From contig NZ_QGHL01000008.1 in the NCBI RefSeq assembly GCF_003171715.1, positions 124,001-188,000 of the forward strand: a stretch of 64,000 nt of DNA, read 5' to 3'. This document shows positions 16,875-28,604 of the stretch, piece after piece. The position numbers and the translations under genes were made by a program. Positions within the stretch are counted from its first letter, which is position 1, and each line of letters starts with the position of its first letter. This DNA is from Novosphingobium meiothermophilum. GTDB taxonomy: Bacteria; Pseudomonadota; Alphaproteobacteria; Sphingomonadales; Sphingomonadaceae. A model generated the notes under the pieces. It searched no databases. It was not told where the DNA came from and saw only the letters and a list, made by a program, of their open reading frames with translations.

Positions 16875-19800
16875 ATGAACTTCCAGAACATCTCGGCCTG
16901 GTGCATCCGCAATCCGGTCGTTCCGATCGTCCTGTTCATCGGGCTGACGCTGGCGGGCCTCGTCTCGTTCATGCAGATGAAGGTGCAGGACACGCCCGAT
17001 ATCGAGTTTCCGGTGGTCATCGTCCAGATTGCGCAGCCGGGCGCCGCGCCGACCGAGATCGAGAACCAGATCACCCAGCGCGTAGAATCGGCGGTGCGCT
17101 CGATCGCAGGGGTCGATACCCTCACCTCGACTGCTTCCGAAGGCAGCAGCACCACGCAGGTCCAGTTCAAGATCGGGCAGGACATCAACGCCGCGGTCAA
17201 CGAGGTCAAGAACCAGGTCGACCAGATCCGGTCCGACCTTCCCGAAGGCATTCTCGAACCGCGCGTGTTCAAGGTGGAAACCTCCTCGAACCCGATCGCC
17301 TATTTTGCGGTCGTTGCCGATGACATGACGCTGGAACAGCTTTCATGGTTCATCGACGATACGATTGCCAAGCGTCTCCTGACCGTGCCGGGCATGGCCG
17401 AAGTCAGCCGTTCGGGCGGGGTCAGCCGCGAAATTGCCGTCACCATGGACCCGGTGCGAATGGCGGCGCTGGGCGTCACGGCCAGCCAGATCAATGCGGC
17501 GCTGCGGCAGGTGAACATCAATGCCGCGGGCGGACGCACCGAGGTGGCCGGTTCGCGCCAGTCGGTGCGCGTGCTGGGCAATGCCCGGTCTGCCTATGAT
17601 CTTTCCCAGACGGAAATCACGCTTGGCGGCGGACGCACCGTGCGGCTTGCCGATGTGGCCGACGTTCGTGACGCCTACAGCGAGCTGACATCCATCGCCA
17701 AGTTCAACGGGCGGCCTGTTGTCACCTTTTCGATGTCGCGCGCGCGGGGCGAATCCGATGTCTCGGTCTATGAAGGCGCGCTCAAGGAGATGGCGAAGAT
17801 CGAGAAGGAGCAGGGCGGCCGCATCAAGTTCGAACTGCTCTTCACCTCGGTCACCTATACCAAGGACCAGTATCGCTCCTCGATGAACGCCATGGTCGAA
17901 GGGGCCGTTCTGGCGGTCATCGTGGTGTTCTTCTTCCTGCGCGACTGGCGGGCCACGATCGTTTCGGCCATTGCCATTCCGCTATCTTCGATCCCCACGT
18001 TCTGGGTGCTCGACCTGATGGGCTTCACGCTCAACCAGATGTCGCTGCTCGCGCTTGGTCTGGTGGCAGGGGTGCTGGTCGACGATGCCATCGTCGAGAT
18101 CGAGAACATCGTGCGTCACATGCGCATGGGCAAGAGCGCCTATCAGGCCGCGATCGATGCCGCCGACGAGATTGGCCTGGCGGTGGTGGCCACGACCTTC
18201 TCGATCGTGGCAGTGTTCTTCCCGGTGGCGCTGATGCCGGGCGTATCGGGCCAGTTCTTCAAGAACTTCGGCCTGACCGTGGTGATTTCGGTCCTGTTCT
18301 CGCTGCTGGTCGCGCGCATGATCACGCCGATGGTCGCGGCCTATTTCCTCAAGTCGCATGGCGAGGCCGAGCATGGTGGCGGGCCATGGATGGACCGCTA
18401 CATGAAAGTGCTGCGCTGGTCGCTCGACACATCGAAGGCCGAAGCCTATCGCGCGCAGCATCCGCGGCGCCGCTTCATGGCCCGGCTGCGCGATCACCGG
18501 CTGTGGATGATGGGCATCGGTTTCGGTGCGCTCATGCTTACCTTCGTGCTCTTCGGTTCGATCCCGGCGCAGTTCTTTCCGGATACCGACAGCGATTCGA
18601 GCACGGTCACGATCGAGATGGTGCCCGGCACCACGCTTCAGCAGACCGAACGCAAGGTGGCCGAGATCGTCGACATTCTGGCCAAGGAGCAGGAGGTCGA
18701 ATCCCAGCTTGCCTCCGTGCGCGAGGCGCGGGCGAACATCTATGTCAACCTGCGCAAGGACCGTGTGCGATCAAGCCTTGAGTTCGAACGCCAGCTTACG
18801 CCGCGTCTGCAACAGGTGGCGGACGTGCGCGTCAACTTCCAGTCTCAGGGACCGAGCGGGCCGGGCGGTGGTTCGGGACGGCCGATCAGCATCATGCTGG
18901 CCGGTTCCGATCCCGTGCTCCTGCAGAAGACCGCGCAGACGCTGGTCGAGCAGATGAGCGAGCTGAAGCTGGTGGTGGCGCCGCGCATCAGCGCCGACCT
19001 GCGCAGGCCCGAAGTCATCATCAAGCCGCGGCTTGATCTTGCCGCCAATCTCGGCGTCACGACCCAGGCGCTGAGCCAGGTCATCCGCATCGCCACCCAG
19101 GGCGAAATCGACCAGAACAGCGCCAAGTTCTCGCTCTCGGACCGGCAGGTTCCGATCCGCGTCAAGCTGCCGGAGAACGCCCGGCGCGACCTTTCGGTCA
19201 TCGAGAACCTCCCCGTGCCCACGGCGACGGGAGGTTCGGTGCCGCTGTCGCGCGTGGCCGAGATCGGCTTCGGCTCCGGTCCGACGCAGATCCAGCGCTA
19301 CAACCAGAGCCGCCGCGTATTCGTTGGTGCCGATCTGCCGCCGGGCGTGGTCAAGGGCGATGCCATGGCCGCGATCATGAAGCTGCCGATCATGAAGAAC
19401 CTGCCGCAGGGGGTGTCGAACACGGCGGCGGGCGAAGACAAGTTCCAGGCTGAACTGATGAAGAACTTCGTCATCGCCGTGGCATCGGGCATCCTGCTCG
19501 TGTTCTCGGTGCTGGTGCTGCTCTACCACCGCTTCATCTCGCCTCTCGTCAACATGGGCTCGCTGTTCCTTGCGCCTCTTGGCGGCCTGCTGGCGATCGG
19601 CGCGCTTGGGCAGCCGCTGTCGCTGCCGGTGTTCATCGGCATCCTCATGCTCTTCGGCATCGTTGCCAAGAACTCGATCCTGCTCATCGATTTCGCGCTT
19701 GAGGAGATGGCGACCGGAAAGAACAAGCTGGAGGCCATCACCGAGGCCGGGCACAAGCGGGCGCAGCCGATCATCATGACGACCGTGGCAATGGTGGCAG

Positions 19801-20081
19801 GCATGATCCCGACTGCCGTTGCCGTGGGCGGTGATGGCGGCTGGCGCGCGCCGATGGGAATTGTCGTGATCGGCGGGCTGACGCTTTCGACCGCGCTCAC
19901 GCTCCTGATCGTGCCCGCCGGGTTCAGTCTGGCAGATGGTCTGGAAAAGCGGATCGGCCCGTGGCTGGCGCGCCACGTCCTTGGCCATGAACCGGATCGG
20001 GCAGACGGACCGGAGGCGGCGGGAATGGCGGCAGCGGGAGCCGCGGCAGGGCCTGAGCGCGAGGCCATTGCTGCGGAGTGA
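16875..20081 (+). CDS. RND family efflux permease
   Basis: Proton-driven inner-membrane transporter of the AcrB/MexB type, 1068 residues, the normal length. Visible landmarks are the N-terminal anchor (about 12-30), the porter domain with [19 protein letters not shown] segments, and the helix 4 region [21 protein letters not shown] (about 395-415), which holds the two proton-relay Asp residues. Near the end, [18 protein letters not shown] is typical. The gene overlaps the DUF445 start by 4 bases (GTGA). The likely substrate class cannot be told from sequence. Confidence 0.95.
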   Translation: MNFQNISAWCIRNPVVPIVLFIGLTLAGLVSFMQMKVQDTPDIEFPVVIVQIAQPGAAPTEIENQITQRVESAVRSIAGVDTLTSTASEGSSTTQVQFKIGQDINAAVNEVKNQVDQIRSDLPEGILEPRVFKVETSSNPIAYFAVVADDMTLEQLSWFIDDTIAKRLLTVPGMAEVSRSGGVSREIAVTMDPVRMAALGVTASQINAALRQVNINAAGGRTEVAGSRQSVRVLGNARSAYDLSQTEITLGGGRTVRLADVADVRDAYSELTSIAKFNGRPVVTFSMSRARGESDVSVYEGALKEMAKIEKEQGGRIKFELLFTSVTYTKDQYRSSMNAMVEGAVLAVIVVFFFLRDWRATIVSAIAIPLSSIPTFWVLDLMGFTLNQMSLLALGLVAGVLVDDAIVEIENIVRHMRMGKSAYQAAIDAADEIGLAVVATTFSIVAVFFPVALMPGVSGQFFKNFGLTVVISVLFSLLVARMITPMVAAYFLKSHGEAEHGGGPWMDRYMKVLRWSLDTSKAEAYRAQHPRRRFMARLRDHRLWMMGIGFGALMLTFVLFGSIPAQFFPDTDSDSSTVTIEMVPGTTLQQTERKVAEIVDILAKEQEVESQLASVREARANIYVNLRKDRVRSSLEFERQLTPRLQQVADVRVNFQSQGPSGPGGGSGRPISIMLAGSDPVLLQKTAQTLVEQMSELKLVVAPRISADLRRPEVIIKPRLDLAANLGVTTQALSQVIRIATQGEIDQNSAKFSLSDRQVPIRVKLPENARRDLSVIENLPVPTATGGSVPLSRVAEIGFGSGPTQIQRYNQSRRVFVGADLPPGVVKGDAMAAIMKLPIMKNLPQGVSNTAAGEDKFQAELMKNFVIAVASGILLVFSVLVLLYHRFISPLVNMGSLFLAPLGGLLAIGALGQPLSLPVFIGILMLFGIVAKNSILLIDFALEEMATGKNKLEAITEAGHKRAQPIIMTTVAMVAGMIPTAVAVGGDGGWRAPMGIVVIGGLTLSTALTLLIVPAGFSLADGLEKRIGPWLARHVLGHEPDRADGPEAAGMAAAGAAAGPEREAIAAE

Positions 20082-21418
20082 ACGCGCACCCTTCCGAGCC
20101 TGCCTCAGCAGCGGGACCGCCAGCGGGACGGGCAGAGCCGACACGGTTTGCCCTGCGTGATCTCGGCACTGCTACGGGGCATCAGGCCATTGCGCCTGAC
20201 CGGGCCCGGCGCATGCGCATCGTGGCCACTTGTCTCCTGCTGGCGATGGCGGCGGTCTATGTCGTTTCCCGGATCAACGAGGGGCTGCATCCTGCACTGG
20301 GTTTCGTGCGGGCCTTTGCCGAGGCGGCCATGGTCGGCGGGCTGGCCGACTGGTTTGCGGTGACGGCGCTGTTCCGCCATCCGCTGGGCCTGCCCATTCC
20401 GCACACCGCGATCATTCCGGAGAACAAGGACCGCATTGCCGATTCGATGGCGGCTTTCCTCAAGACCAACTTCCTTACTCCTCAGGTCATTGCCCGCCGG
20501 ATGGGCGCGGTGAACCCGGCTGCGGCGGCGGGAGCCTTTCTTGCCGATCCGGCCAAGGGCGAAGGGCGCATCGGCGATGGCGCGGCGGGCCTTGTTGCCG
20601 ACATTCTCGAATCGCTTGATCCCGATCAGCTTGGCGGCCTTGCCAAGGGCGCGCTGCGCGGACAGCTTGAACGGCTCGAACTCTCGCCGCTGCTGGGCCA
20701 GCTTCTTGGCGCGGCGATTGCCGATGGCCGCCACATGCCGGTGATCGAAAGCCTGATCCGCAAGACCGCCGAAACGATCGAGGCCAACGAGCCGCTCATC
20801 AAGGCGACGATCCACGAGCGCGCCAATACCATCCTGCGCTGGACCGGGCTGGACGAGAAACTGGCCGAGGCCATTCTCGAAGGCGTTTACAAGCTGCTGG
20901 CGGAAACGCTGGTCATCCCCGATCATCCTCTGCGGCGCAAGATCGAGGATGGTCTTGCCGCGCTTGCGCACGATCTGGTCCACGACCCGGCGACACGCGC
21001 CAAGGTGGAAAGGATGAAGCTGGAACTGCTTGCCAATCCCGCGTTCGCGCGGTGGCTTGATGCCTTGTGGGAGCGGGGACGCCTGCGCCTCTTGCAGATG
21101 GTGCGCGATCCGCAAGGAGCGCTTGGCGGCCAGCTTGGTGCCAGCATGGGCGAACTGGGACGGGCTTTGCAACACGATGTGCGCCTGCAGAGGGTGGTCA
21201 ACCGCTTCGTGCGGCGCACGCTGATCGGCTTGGCGACCCGTTATGGCGGACAGATCGTCAGGCTGGTGTCGGAAACGGTGAAGCGCTGGGATGCCGGCAC
21301 CGTGACTGACCGGATCGAAGGCGCGGTCGGACGCGACTTGCAGTTCATCCGGATCAACGGAACGCTCGTCGGCGGGCTTGTCGGCCTTGGCCTCCACGCG
21401 CTGGGACTGCTGTTCTGA
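20078..21418 (+). CDS. DUF445 membrane-associated protein
   Basis: A 446-residue protein with one N-terminal membrane segment (about 47-64), a second hydrophobic stretch at the C-terminus (GTLVGGLVGLGLHALGLLF), and a long helical middle. The conserved block after the first segment (FAEAAMVGGLADWFAVTALFRHPLGLPIPHTAIIP) is the DUF445 signature. The function is unknown. The GTG start overlaps the permease TGA (GTGA), so translation is probably coupled to the RND pump. Confidence 0.88.
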   Translation: MNAHPSEPASAAGPPAGRAEPTRFALRDLGTATGHQAIAPDRARRMRIVATCLLLAMAAVYVVSRINEGLHPALGFVRAFAEAAMVGGLADWFAVTALFRHPLGLPIPHTAIIPENKDRIADSMAAFLKTNFLTPQVIARRMGAVNPAAAAGAFLADPAKGEGRIGDGAAGLVADILESLDPDQLGGLAKGALRGQLERLELSPLLGQLLGAAIADGRHMPVIESLIRKTAETIEANEPLIKATIHERANTILRWTGLDEKLAEAILEGVYKLLAETLVIPDHPLRRKIEDGLAALAHDLVHDPATRAKVERMKLELLANPAFARWLDALWERGRLRLLQMVRDPQGALGGQLGASMGELGRALQHDVRLQRVVNRFVRRTLIGLATRYGGQIVRLVSETVKRWDAGTVTDRIEGAVGRDLQFIRINGTLVGGLVGLGLHALGLLF

Positions 21419-21987
21419 GCGGCGCGGTCGAACTCGTCACGCCGCGCCTGCGCCTGCGGATGCCGCAGCGCGGGGATCATGTCGTGCTGCATGAACTGGT
21501 GGCCGATCCCGCGGTGCACCGTTATCTGTGGCCCCAGCCTGATGATCCGCTGACCGACATGTTCTCGCGAACCCTGCGCGCCGCGGGATCATGGCAACTT
21601 TACGGATACGGGCTGTTTCTGGCCTACGAGCGTGCGAGCGGAAGTTTCGTCGGCCAGATGGGCGTGTTCCATTCGTGGCGAGGGTTCGGTCAGGGCATGG
21701 ATGACGTGCCCGAAGCGGGCTGGATCGTCGCCCGCGAACACTGGGGCAAGGGCTATGCCGGTGAAGCCATGCGCGCGGTGCTTGAATGGTTCGATCAGGC
21801 CCACGGAAGGAGTGATGCACGCCCCGATGGTCAGGAGCGCCCCAAGGGCAAGCAACGCATCGTCTGCATGATCGATCCGGCGAACACGGCATCGGTGGCG
21901 CTCGCACTGCGGCTGGGTTTCGTGCGCTACGCTTCGCGGCAGACTGGCGAAGCGGACGAGGTTGACCTGTTCGAGAGGCTTGGCTGA
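21415..21987 (+). CDS. GNAT family N-acetyltransferase
   Basis: Acetyl-CoA dependent acetyltransferase of the RimJ-like group. The conserved N-terminal strand reads VELVTPRLRLRMPQRGDH and begins before the first ATG (21460). GWIVAREHWGKGYAGEAM (about 105-122) is the acetyl-CoA loop, and NTASVALALRLGF is the usual C-terminal helix. No ATG, GTG or TTG precedes the conserved strand in frame nearby. A CTG at 21415 overlaps the DUF445 stop (CTGA), so I extended the gene to it. The conservative alternative is 21460-21987. The substrate is unknown. Confidence 0.78.
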   Translation: MSGAVELVTPRLRLRMPQRGDHVVLHELVADPAVHRYLWPQPDDPLTDMFSRTLRAAGSWQLYGYGLFLAYERASGSFVGQMGVFHSWRGFGQGMDDVPEAGWIVAREHWGKGYAGEAMRAVLEWFDQAHGRSDARPDGQERPKGKQRIVCMIDPANTASVALALRLGFVRYASRQTGEADEVDLFERLG

Positions 21988-22029
21988 CCCTTGGCCAGAC
22001 GGCCGCTCCCGCGCATGCCCGCCTCCATG

Positions 22030-22060
22030 AAAAAGGGCCGGAAGGTTTCCCCTCCGGCCC
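22030..22060 (-). terminator. Rho-independent terminator of groESL
   Basis: Read on the minus strand, GGGCCGG with its complement CCGGCCC (22054-22060 and 22035-22041), extended inward with a bulge, is followed by TTTTT (plus strand 22030-22034). It lies 28 bases after the groEL stop and also separates it from the convergent GNAT gene. Confidence 0.88.
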
Positions 22061-22087
22061 CGATTTTCCGGGCAGAGCCGCGTGGAC

Positions 22088-23761
<1,674 letters not shown>

Positions 23762-23790
23762 TCAGGAAATCCGGGTGTGCGTCAGGCCGA

Positions 23791-24078
23791 TCAGCCGATC
23801 ACGCCGAGGATGTCCGATTCCTTCATGATGAGCAGGTCTTCGCCACCGACCTTGACTTCGGTGCCGGACCACTTGCCGAACAGCACGCGATCACCCACCT
23901 TGACGTCGAGCGGGATACGGTCGCCGTCGTCGTCACGGGTGCCTTCGCCAACGGCGACGATTTCGCCCTCGGCGGGCTTTTCCTTGGCGCTATCGGGAAT
24001 GATGATCCCGCCGGCGGTCTTTTCCTCGGCCTCGACGCGGCGCACGAGCACGCGATCGTGCAGCGGACGGAAAGTCAT
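23791..24078 (-). CDS. groES: Co-chaperonin GroES (10 kDa)
   Basis: Heptameric lid of the GroEL cage. The 95-residue product has [27 protein letters not shown], containing the mobile loop that binds GroEL, and the C-terminal [16 protein letters not shown]. It is the first gene of groESL. A CIRCE operator and a sigma-70-type promoter lie directly upstream (24113-24175), so heat control by HrcA is expected. Confidence 0.98.
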   Translation of the reverse strand: MTFRPLHDRVLVRRVEAEEKTAGGIIIPDSAKEKPAEGEIVAVGEGTRDDDGDRIPLDVKVGDRVLFGKWSGTEVKVGGEDLLIMKESDILGVIG

Positions 24079-24112
24079 GGGTTGCTCCCTCTTCCAAGTT
24101 GTAAAACGGGTC

Positions 24113-24139
24113 TTGGCACTCTCTGTCCGAGAGTGCCAG
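24113..24139 (-). promoter_or_regulatory. CIRCE operator (HrcA binding site)
   Basis: TTGGCACTC (24113-24121), a 9-base spacer, and GAGTGCCAG (24131-24139) match the CIRCE consensus TTAGCACTC-N9-GAGTGCTAA at 15 of 18 arm positions; the arms remain complementary through 8 bases. It lies just downstream of the groES -10 element, where HrcA would block transcription. No hrcA gene is in the window. Confidence 0.93.
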
Positions 24140-24146
24140 CGCGCCG

Positions 24147-24175
24147 CATATGGGTGGCGCGCAAAGGGGCGTCAA
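24147..24175 (-). promoter_or_regulatory. groESL promoter
   Basis: On the minus strand TTGACG (24175-24170) and CATATG (24152-24147) are separated by exactly 17 bases, a good sigma-70-type promoter. The CIRCE element begins 7 bases downstream of the -10 box. Confidence 0.8.
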
Positions 24176-24258
24176 TGGGGGCGGCGCAGAATCTTTTCAC
24201 CGCGATGAACGGATCGTTTTGCCGCGATGCGCGGCCGGGCGCACATGACGCCGCCGCT

Positions 24259-25635
24259 TCAGGCGGGCAGCAATCCCAGCCGCGCGCGATTGCGCCAGCG
24301 CCAGTGCATCATGCCTGCAACGAACATCAGGCCCACCAGCAGCCCGATCCACACGCCAAGGCCGCCAAGCGGCGTGAACAGGCCGAGCCACATAGCGGTG
24401 CCGACACCGGGCACCCAGTAGCCGAACAGCGCGAAGACCATGGGCACGCGCGTATCCTGCAATCCGCGCAGCATGCTGGCACCCACGGCCTGCGCGCCAT
24501 CGAAAAGCTGAAAGGCGGCGGCGACGAGCATGTATTGCAGGGCGAAGCCCACCATGCGGCTGTTCTGCGGCGCGGCCGGATCGATGTAGAGTTGCAGCAA
24601 CTGGTAGGGAAACGCGATCATGACAGCGGCAGACAACACCATGAAGCCGATGCCGAGCTGGGTTGCCACCCGGCCCGCAAGCGCAATGGCGGCATGATCG
24701 CGCGCGCCGAAGGCAAGCCCGACGCGGATGGTTGCGGCCTGACCGACCCCGAACGGCACCTGAAAGGCGATGGCCGCAAATTGCAGCGCCACAGTGTGCC
24801 CTGCCAGTTCGGCCTCGCCGATGCGGCCCATCAGGAAGGCCGCGCCGTTGAACATGCCTGCTTCGGCAATGATGGTGCCGCAGATCGGCAAGCCAATACG
24901 CAGCACATCGGCCAGACGCCGCCATTCGGCGCGCCACCAGCGTCCGAGCAGGCGATAGCGGTGCAGCCGCCGGTCGAGGCGGATCACCAGCGCAAAGGCT
25001 GTCAGCATGGCAAGGCTGGTGATGACGCTGGAAATGGCCGAGCCTTGCAGGCCCAGTGCGGGCGCGCCCAGATTCCCGAACACGAAGAGCCAGTTGCCCA
25101 GGGCGTTGACCAGCACGGCCATGGCCGTGATCGCTGTGCCGATGGCAGGCCGCCCCAGCGTTGCCACCACGGTGCGCAGCAGTGCGGCGAGCACGGCGGG
25201 AACTGCGGCCAGGCTGAGGACGGCAAGGAAAGGCTCTGCGCGCGCGATGACGCCCGCTTCCTGCCCGGTCAGCCGCATCAATGGCCCGCCCATCAGGCAG
25301 ATACCCATGGCCACAAGGGCGGCAAGCGTGCCCGCCCATGCCGCCATGCGCACGGTGCGGCGCACTTCGCGCACGGCATGGGCGCGCTGGCCCAGTTCGG
25401 CGGCGATCAGCGGGGAAGCCGCGCCGACAAGGCCGGTAAGGCTCCAGATCAGCAGCCCGAACAGCGCGACCGAGAGCGAGGAAGCGGCAAGGGCTTCCGG
25501 TCCTAGCCGTGCAATGAAGACCACGTCGATCGCCCAGACCGCCATCTGTAGCAGATTGGCACCGACCAGCGGCGCGGCGAGGCGGACCATCGCGCGCAAC
25601 TCGTCGATCCAGCGGTGAGGCGGCTTCTCGAACAT
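24259..25635 (-). CDS. MATE family efflux transporter
   Basis: Cation-coupled exporter of the NorM type. The 458-residue product has twelve hydrophobic segments arranged as two related halves. The N-terminal half shows RLAAPLVGANLLQMAVWAIDVVFIARLG, and the second half shows the matching block RIGLPICGTIIAEAGMFNGAAFLMGRIG. The protein ends in WRNRARLGLLPA. Substrates of MATE proteins cannot be predicted from sequence. It stands alone between groES (about 180 bases away) and the divergent histidine kinase. Confidence 0.93.
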   Translation of the reverse strand: MFEKPPHRWIDELRAMVRLAAPLVGANLLQMAVWAIDVVFIARLGPEALAASSLSVALFGLLIWSLTGLVGAASPLIAAELGQRAHAVREVRRTVRMAAWAGTLAALVAMGICLMGGPLMRLTGQEAGVIARAEPFLAVLSLAAVPAVLAALLRTVVATLGRPAIGTAITAMAVLVNALGNWLFVFGNLGAPALGLQGSAISSVITSLAMLTAFALVIRLDRRLHRYRLLGRWWRAEWRRLADVLRIGLPICGTIIAEAGMFNGAAFLMGRIGEAELAGHTVALQFAAIAFQVPFGVGQAATIRVGLAFGARDHAAIALAGRVATQLGIGFMVLSAAVMIAFPYQLLQLYIDPAAPQNSRMVGFALQYMLVAAAFQLFDGAQAVGASMLRGLQDTRVPMVFALFGYWVPGVGTAMWLGLFTPLGGLGVWIGLLVGLMFVAGMMHWRWRNRARLGLLPA

Positions 25636-25808
25636 GGGCTGCGGGCCATAGTCTGCCGGCTAGCGCAAGGAAAGCGGCGTTTCGGGCACTGGCCGGAATG
25701 TGCCGGCAGGCTGCGGCTTGATGCCAGCGCTGCGGCGGCTGCGTCACAAATCATGTCCGGTCCGATATGGTGTTGACCGGCCGGGGCGTGAGTGACAGCG
25801 TGACGGGA

Positions 25809-27227
25809 ATGCATAAACTTGCGGACAGCGCAATACGGACTCGCAGGAAGGAGATACCGTTCAGCAAGCCAGCGCGCCTATGGGATGCGCTTGTGGCTTC
25901 CGTGCGCTCGCACCTGCATCATGGCAAAAGTCTTTCGCGGCTCGCGGTGCGCGCCGCCGCGCTGCTGCTGGTTCTTGCCGTGGTGCAGGCCATCGCCAGC
26001 CTTGCCTTCTATAACGTGATCGACAAGGAAACGCTGCACGAGGATCATGCCCGGCGTGTGGCGGAACTGCTGGTGGTCAGCCAGCGCCTTCATGAGCTCT
26101 CGCCGGATTCGGTCGCGGCGATGATGAGCACCGGTCATCTTGAGGTCCAGCTTGCCGACACGCCGCAGGCAATTGCGGGCAGCAAGGACGGGACCGTCGC
26201 CGAAATCCGCAATCACATCCTGCGCTGGGAGCCGGAACTGGCGGGTCATCCCCTGATTCTGGGGCTGGAATCATCACGTTTCGGCTATGGCAATCTGGTG
26301 GGGGCCATGCAGCTGCCTGATGGGCACTGGCTGAACTTCCGCTCGCTCGATGTCACTTCGGGCTGGCCCATCGCGCTCAGGGCGACGGTGCTGACGCTGA
26401 TTACCGCGGTCGTGGGCTTTGCGCTGGCGCTCTGGCTGCTGCGCATCATCACGCGCCCCTTGCGCGAATTGACCGATGCCGCCGATGCCATCGGCCAGGG
26501 ACTGGTGGTTCCGGTGCAGGAAAGCGGCCCGGATGACCTGCGCAGTCTCGCCCGCTCGATGAACGGGATGCAGAGCCGGATTGCCGCCATGCTGGAAGAT
26601 CAGGCCCGCTCGTTCGAAGCGATCAGCCATGATCTGCGCACGCCGCTTTCGCGCGTGACGATTGCGGCGGACCTGATCGAGGACGCGGAAATTGCCGGGC
26701 TGGTGCGCGAAAGCACGCACGAGATGGAAGCGATGCTCATGTCGCTCCAGCAGTTCCTGCGCGCGCAGCATTATGTCGGCGAAGCGGCCGCCATGGATCT
26801 GGGGCTTGCCGTGATCGACCTTGTCGAAGGGCACTACCATGGCAAGGCCGTGGTCGAGGTGGCGCCCGGCGCGCTCGTGCGCACATGGCGCGAACCGCTG
26901 TTGATGGCGCTGCGTCCGCTGATCGAGAATGCCATTCATTTCGGCGGGCTGGCGCGCATTGCGATCCGGCCGGACGAAACCGGGCGCTGGCAAGTCATTA
27001 TCAGCGATTCGGGGCCGGGCATTCCCGAAGACGAGTTCGAGCATATCCTCGCGCCGTTCTACCGGCTGGATGCGGCCCGCGCCCGCGATACCGCAGGCTT
27101 CGGACTTGGCATTCCCACCGCGCACCGTCTGCTGCAACGCTTCGGCGGCGCCCTTGCCTTCGCGCGCGCAGCGGGCGGCGGGCTTGAGGTGACGGTCACG
27201 GTTCCCGTCGCGCCCGACACGGACTGA
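25809..27227 (+). CDS. Sensor histidine kinase, no adjacent response regulator
   Basis: A membrane sensor kinase of the EnvZ type, 472 residues. Two membrane segments (about 45-68 and 190-210) flank a periplasmic sensor domain of about 120 residues. They are followed by HAMP (RIITRPLRELTDAADAIGQG), a dimerisation helix with the phospho-acceptor His274 in FEAISHDLRTPLSR, and the ATPase domain. That domain has an N box (PLIENAIHFG), a G1 box (DSGPGIP) and a G2 box (TAGFGLGI). ATG 25767 is an alternative start. Neither neighbour is a response regulator, so its partner must be encoded elsewhere. Confidence 0.9.
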   Translation: MHKLADSAIRTRRKEIPFSKPARLWDALVASVRSHLHHGKSLSRLAVRAAALLLVLAVVQAIASLAFYNVIDKETLHEDHARRVAELLVVSQRLHELSPDSVAAMMSTGHLEVQLADTPQAIAGSKDGTVAEIRNHILRWEPELAGHPLILGLESSRFGYGNLVGAMQLPDGHWLNFRSLDVTSGWPIALRATVLTLITAVVGFALALWLLRIITRPLRELTDAADAIGQGLVVPVQESGPDDLRSLARSMNGMQSRIAAMLEDQARSFEAISHDLRTPLSRVTIAADLIEDAEIAGLVRESTHEMEAMLMSLQQFLRAQHYVGEAAAMDLGLAVIDLVEGHYHGKAVVEVAPGALVRTWREPLLMALRPLIENAIHFGGLARIAIRPDETGRWQVIISDSGPGIPEDEFEHILAPFYRLDAARARDTAGFGLGIPTAHRLLQRFGGALAFARAAGGGLEVTVTVPVAPDTD

Positions 27228-27289
27228 TTGGCTTGCGAACGGGTAGGCCCTGAACACATAAGCCCTGAACGCACGAAAACGGGCGCATG

Positions 27290-27317
27290 AAAAAAGGGCG
27301 GCCCCGAAAGACCGCCC
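27290..27317 (-). terminator. Rho-independent terminator of rplJL
   Basis: On the minus strand GGGCGG (27317-27312) pairs with CCGCCC (27301-27296) and is followed by TTTTTT (27295-27290). It lies 33 bases after the rplL stop, so the rplJ-rplL transcript ends here. Confidence 0.9.
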
Positions 27318-27349
27318 TCTTCGTGCAATACGGCGTTTGATCTGCCGGA

Positions 27350-27727
27350 TTACTTGATTTCGACGGTGCCGCCGGCTTCTTCGATCTTCTTCTTGATGTC
27401 TTCGGCTTCAGCCTTCGACACGCCTTCCTTGATCGCCTTCGGAGCGCCTTCGACCAGCGCCTTGGCTTCGGTCAGGCCCAGGTTGGTGATCGCGCGGACT
27501 TCCTTGATGACCTGGATCTTCTTGCCACCGTCGCCGGTGAGGATCACGTCGAATTCGGTCTTTTCTTCGACTGCTTCGGCAGCGGCGCCGCCAGCGGCAG
27601 GCGCGGCAACGGCGACAGCGGCAGCAGCCGAGACGCCCCAGGCTTCTTCAAGGGCCTTGGCGAGGTCGGCGGCTTCGAGGACGGTCAGCTTCGAAAGTTC
27701 TTCAACGAGCTTGGCGATATCGGCCAT
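27350..27727 (-). CDS. rplL: 50S ribosomal protein L7/L12
   Basis: Acidic stalk protein that recruits translation factors to the ribosome. The 125-residue product has an N-terminal dimerisation domain ([22 protein letters not shown]), an Ala/Gly-rich hinge (about 35-55) and the C-terminal factor-binding domain ([36 protein letters not shown]). It follows rplJ after 72 bases and precedes a terminator, not rpoB. Confidence 0.98.
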   Translation of the reverse strand: MADIAKLVEELSKLTVLEAADLAKALEEAWGVSAAAAVAVAAPAAGGAAAEAVEEKTEFDVILTGDGGKKIQVIKEVRAITNLGLTEAKALVEGAPKAIKEGVSKAEAEDIKKKIEEAGGTVEIK

Positions 27728-27799
27728 GGTATTTCACTCCTGATCTTGTGGTGCCCGCGCGCCCGGCTGGCGCGGCGAGCGTAAATCGAACGAACGGTC

Positions 27800-28312
27800 T
27801 TATGCGGCTTCCTTGGCATAGGCACCGAAGACGCGCGCCAGCTTGGCCGCCGGAGCGGTTGCGAGCTGTGCGATCTTGGTGGCCGGAGCCTGGACGAGGC
27901 CGATGAGCTTGGCGCGCAGCTCGTCGAGCGAGGGCATAGAGGCCAGAGCCTTCACACCTTCCGCATCGAGAACCTGCGATCCCATTGCACCGCCGACGAT
28001 CTCGATCTTGTCGGTGGTCTTGGCGAACTCGACGATCACCTTGGCGGCGGCGACGGGATCAGCCGAGGCAGCGATTGCGGTCGGACCGGTGAACATGTCA
28101 CCAATGCCGTCGTAATCGGTGCCTGCAATGGCAAGCTTGGCAAGACGGTTCTTCGCAACCTTGTAGGTCGCGCCTGCTTCGCGGATCTTCGTGCGCAGGG
28201 CGGTGGACTGGGCCACCGTCATGCCGAGGTTGCGGGTGATGACCACCGCGCCGGCCTCGGAGAAGACGCCGTTCAGGAACGCGACCGATTCGGCTTTCTG
28301 CGAACGATCCAT
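27800..28312 (-). CDS. rplJ: 50S ribosomal protein L10
   Basis: Base of the L7/L12 stalk. The 170-residue product shows an N-terminal RNA-binding domain ([56 protein letters not shown]) and the C-terminal helix that carries L7/L12 dimers. Usually L10 represses its own operon through the mRNA leader; here the leader would lie in the gap from 28313 upward. It is the first gene of a minus-strand rplJ-rplL unit divergent from rpoB. Confidence 0.98.
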   Translation of the reverse strand: MDRSQKAESVAFLNGVFSEAGAVVITRNLGMTVAQSTALRTKIREAGATYKVAKNRLAKLAIAGTDYDGIGDMFTGPTAIAASADPVAAAKVIVEFAKTTDKIEIVGGAMGSQVLDAEGVKALASMPSLDELRAKLIGLVQAPATKIAQLATAPAAKLARVFGAYAKEAA

Positions 28313-28604
28313 GCCTTACTCCTTCACATGTGACTGCCCGGCAGAACCGGACAATCGGCTACGTTTGTCGATGGCCCGAAGACCACCGGCGAGTCCGTTG
28401 ACAAGGGAAGGAGAAGCGCGATTGAAGCGCAAAGGGGCATCACGGTCCGGATAAGGAGCGGGAAGCCTGAAACTCTTTTCCCCGTCTAGGCTGGGCATTA
28501 AGTCCGGGCGAATCCCGAACGCCAGCTGTCTCGGACGGCTGATTGCCGGAACATGAGGACCGGCAACCGGGCGGGCCATTGGCGGATTCGCGCGGCGAAG
28601 TCAA

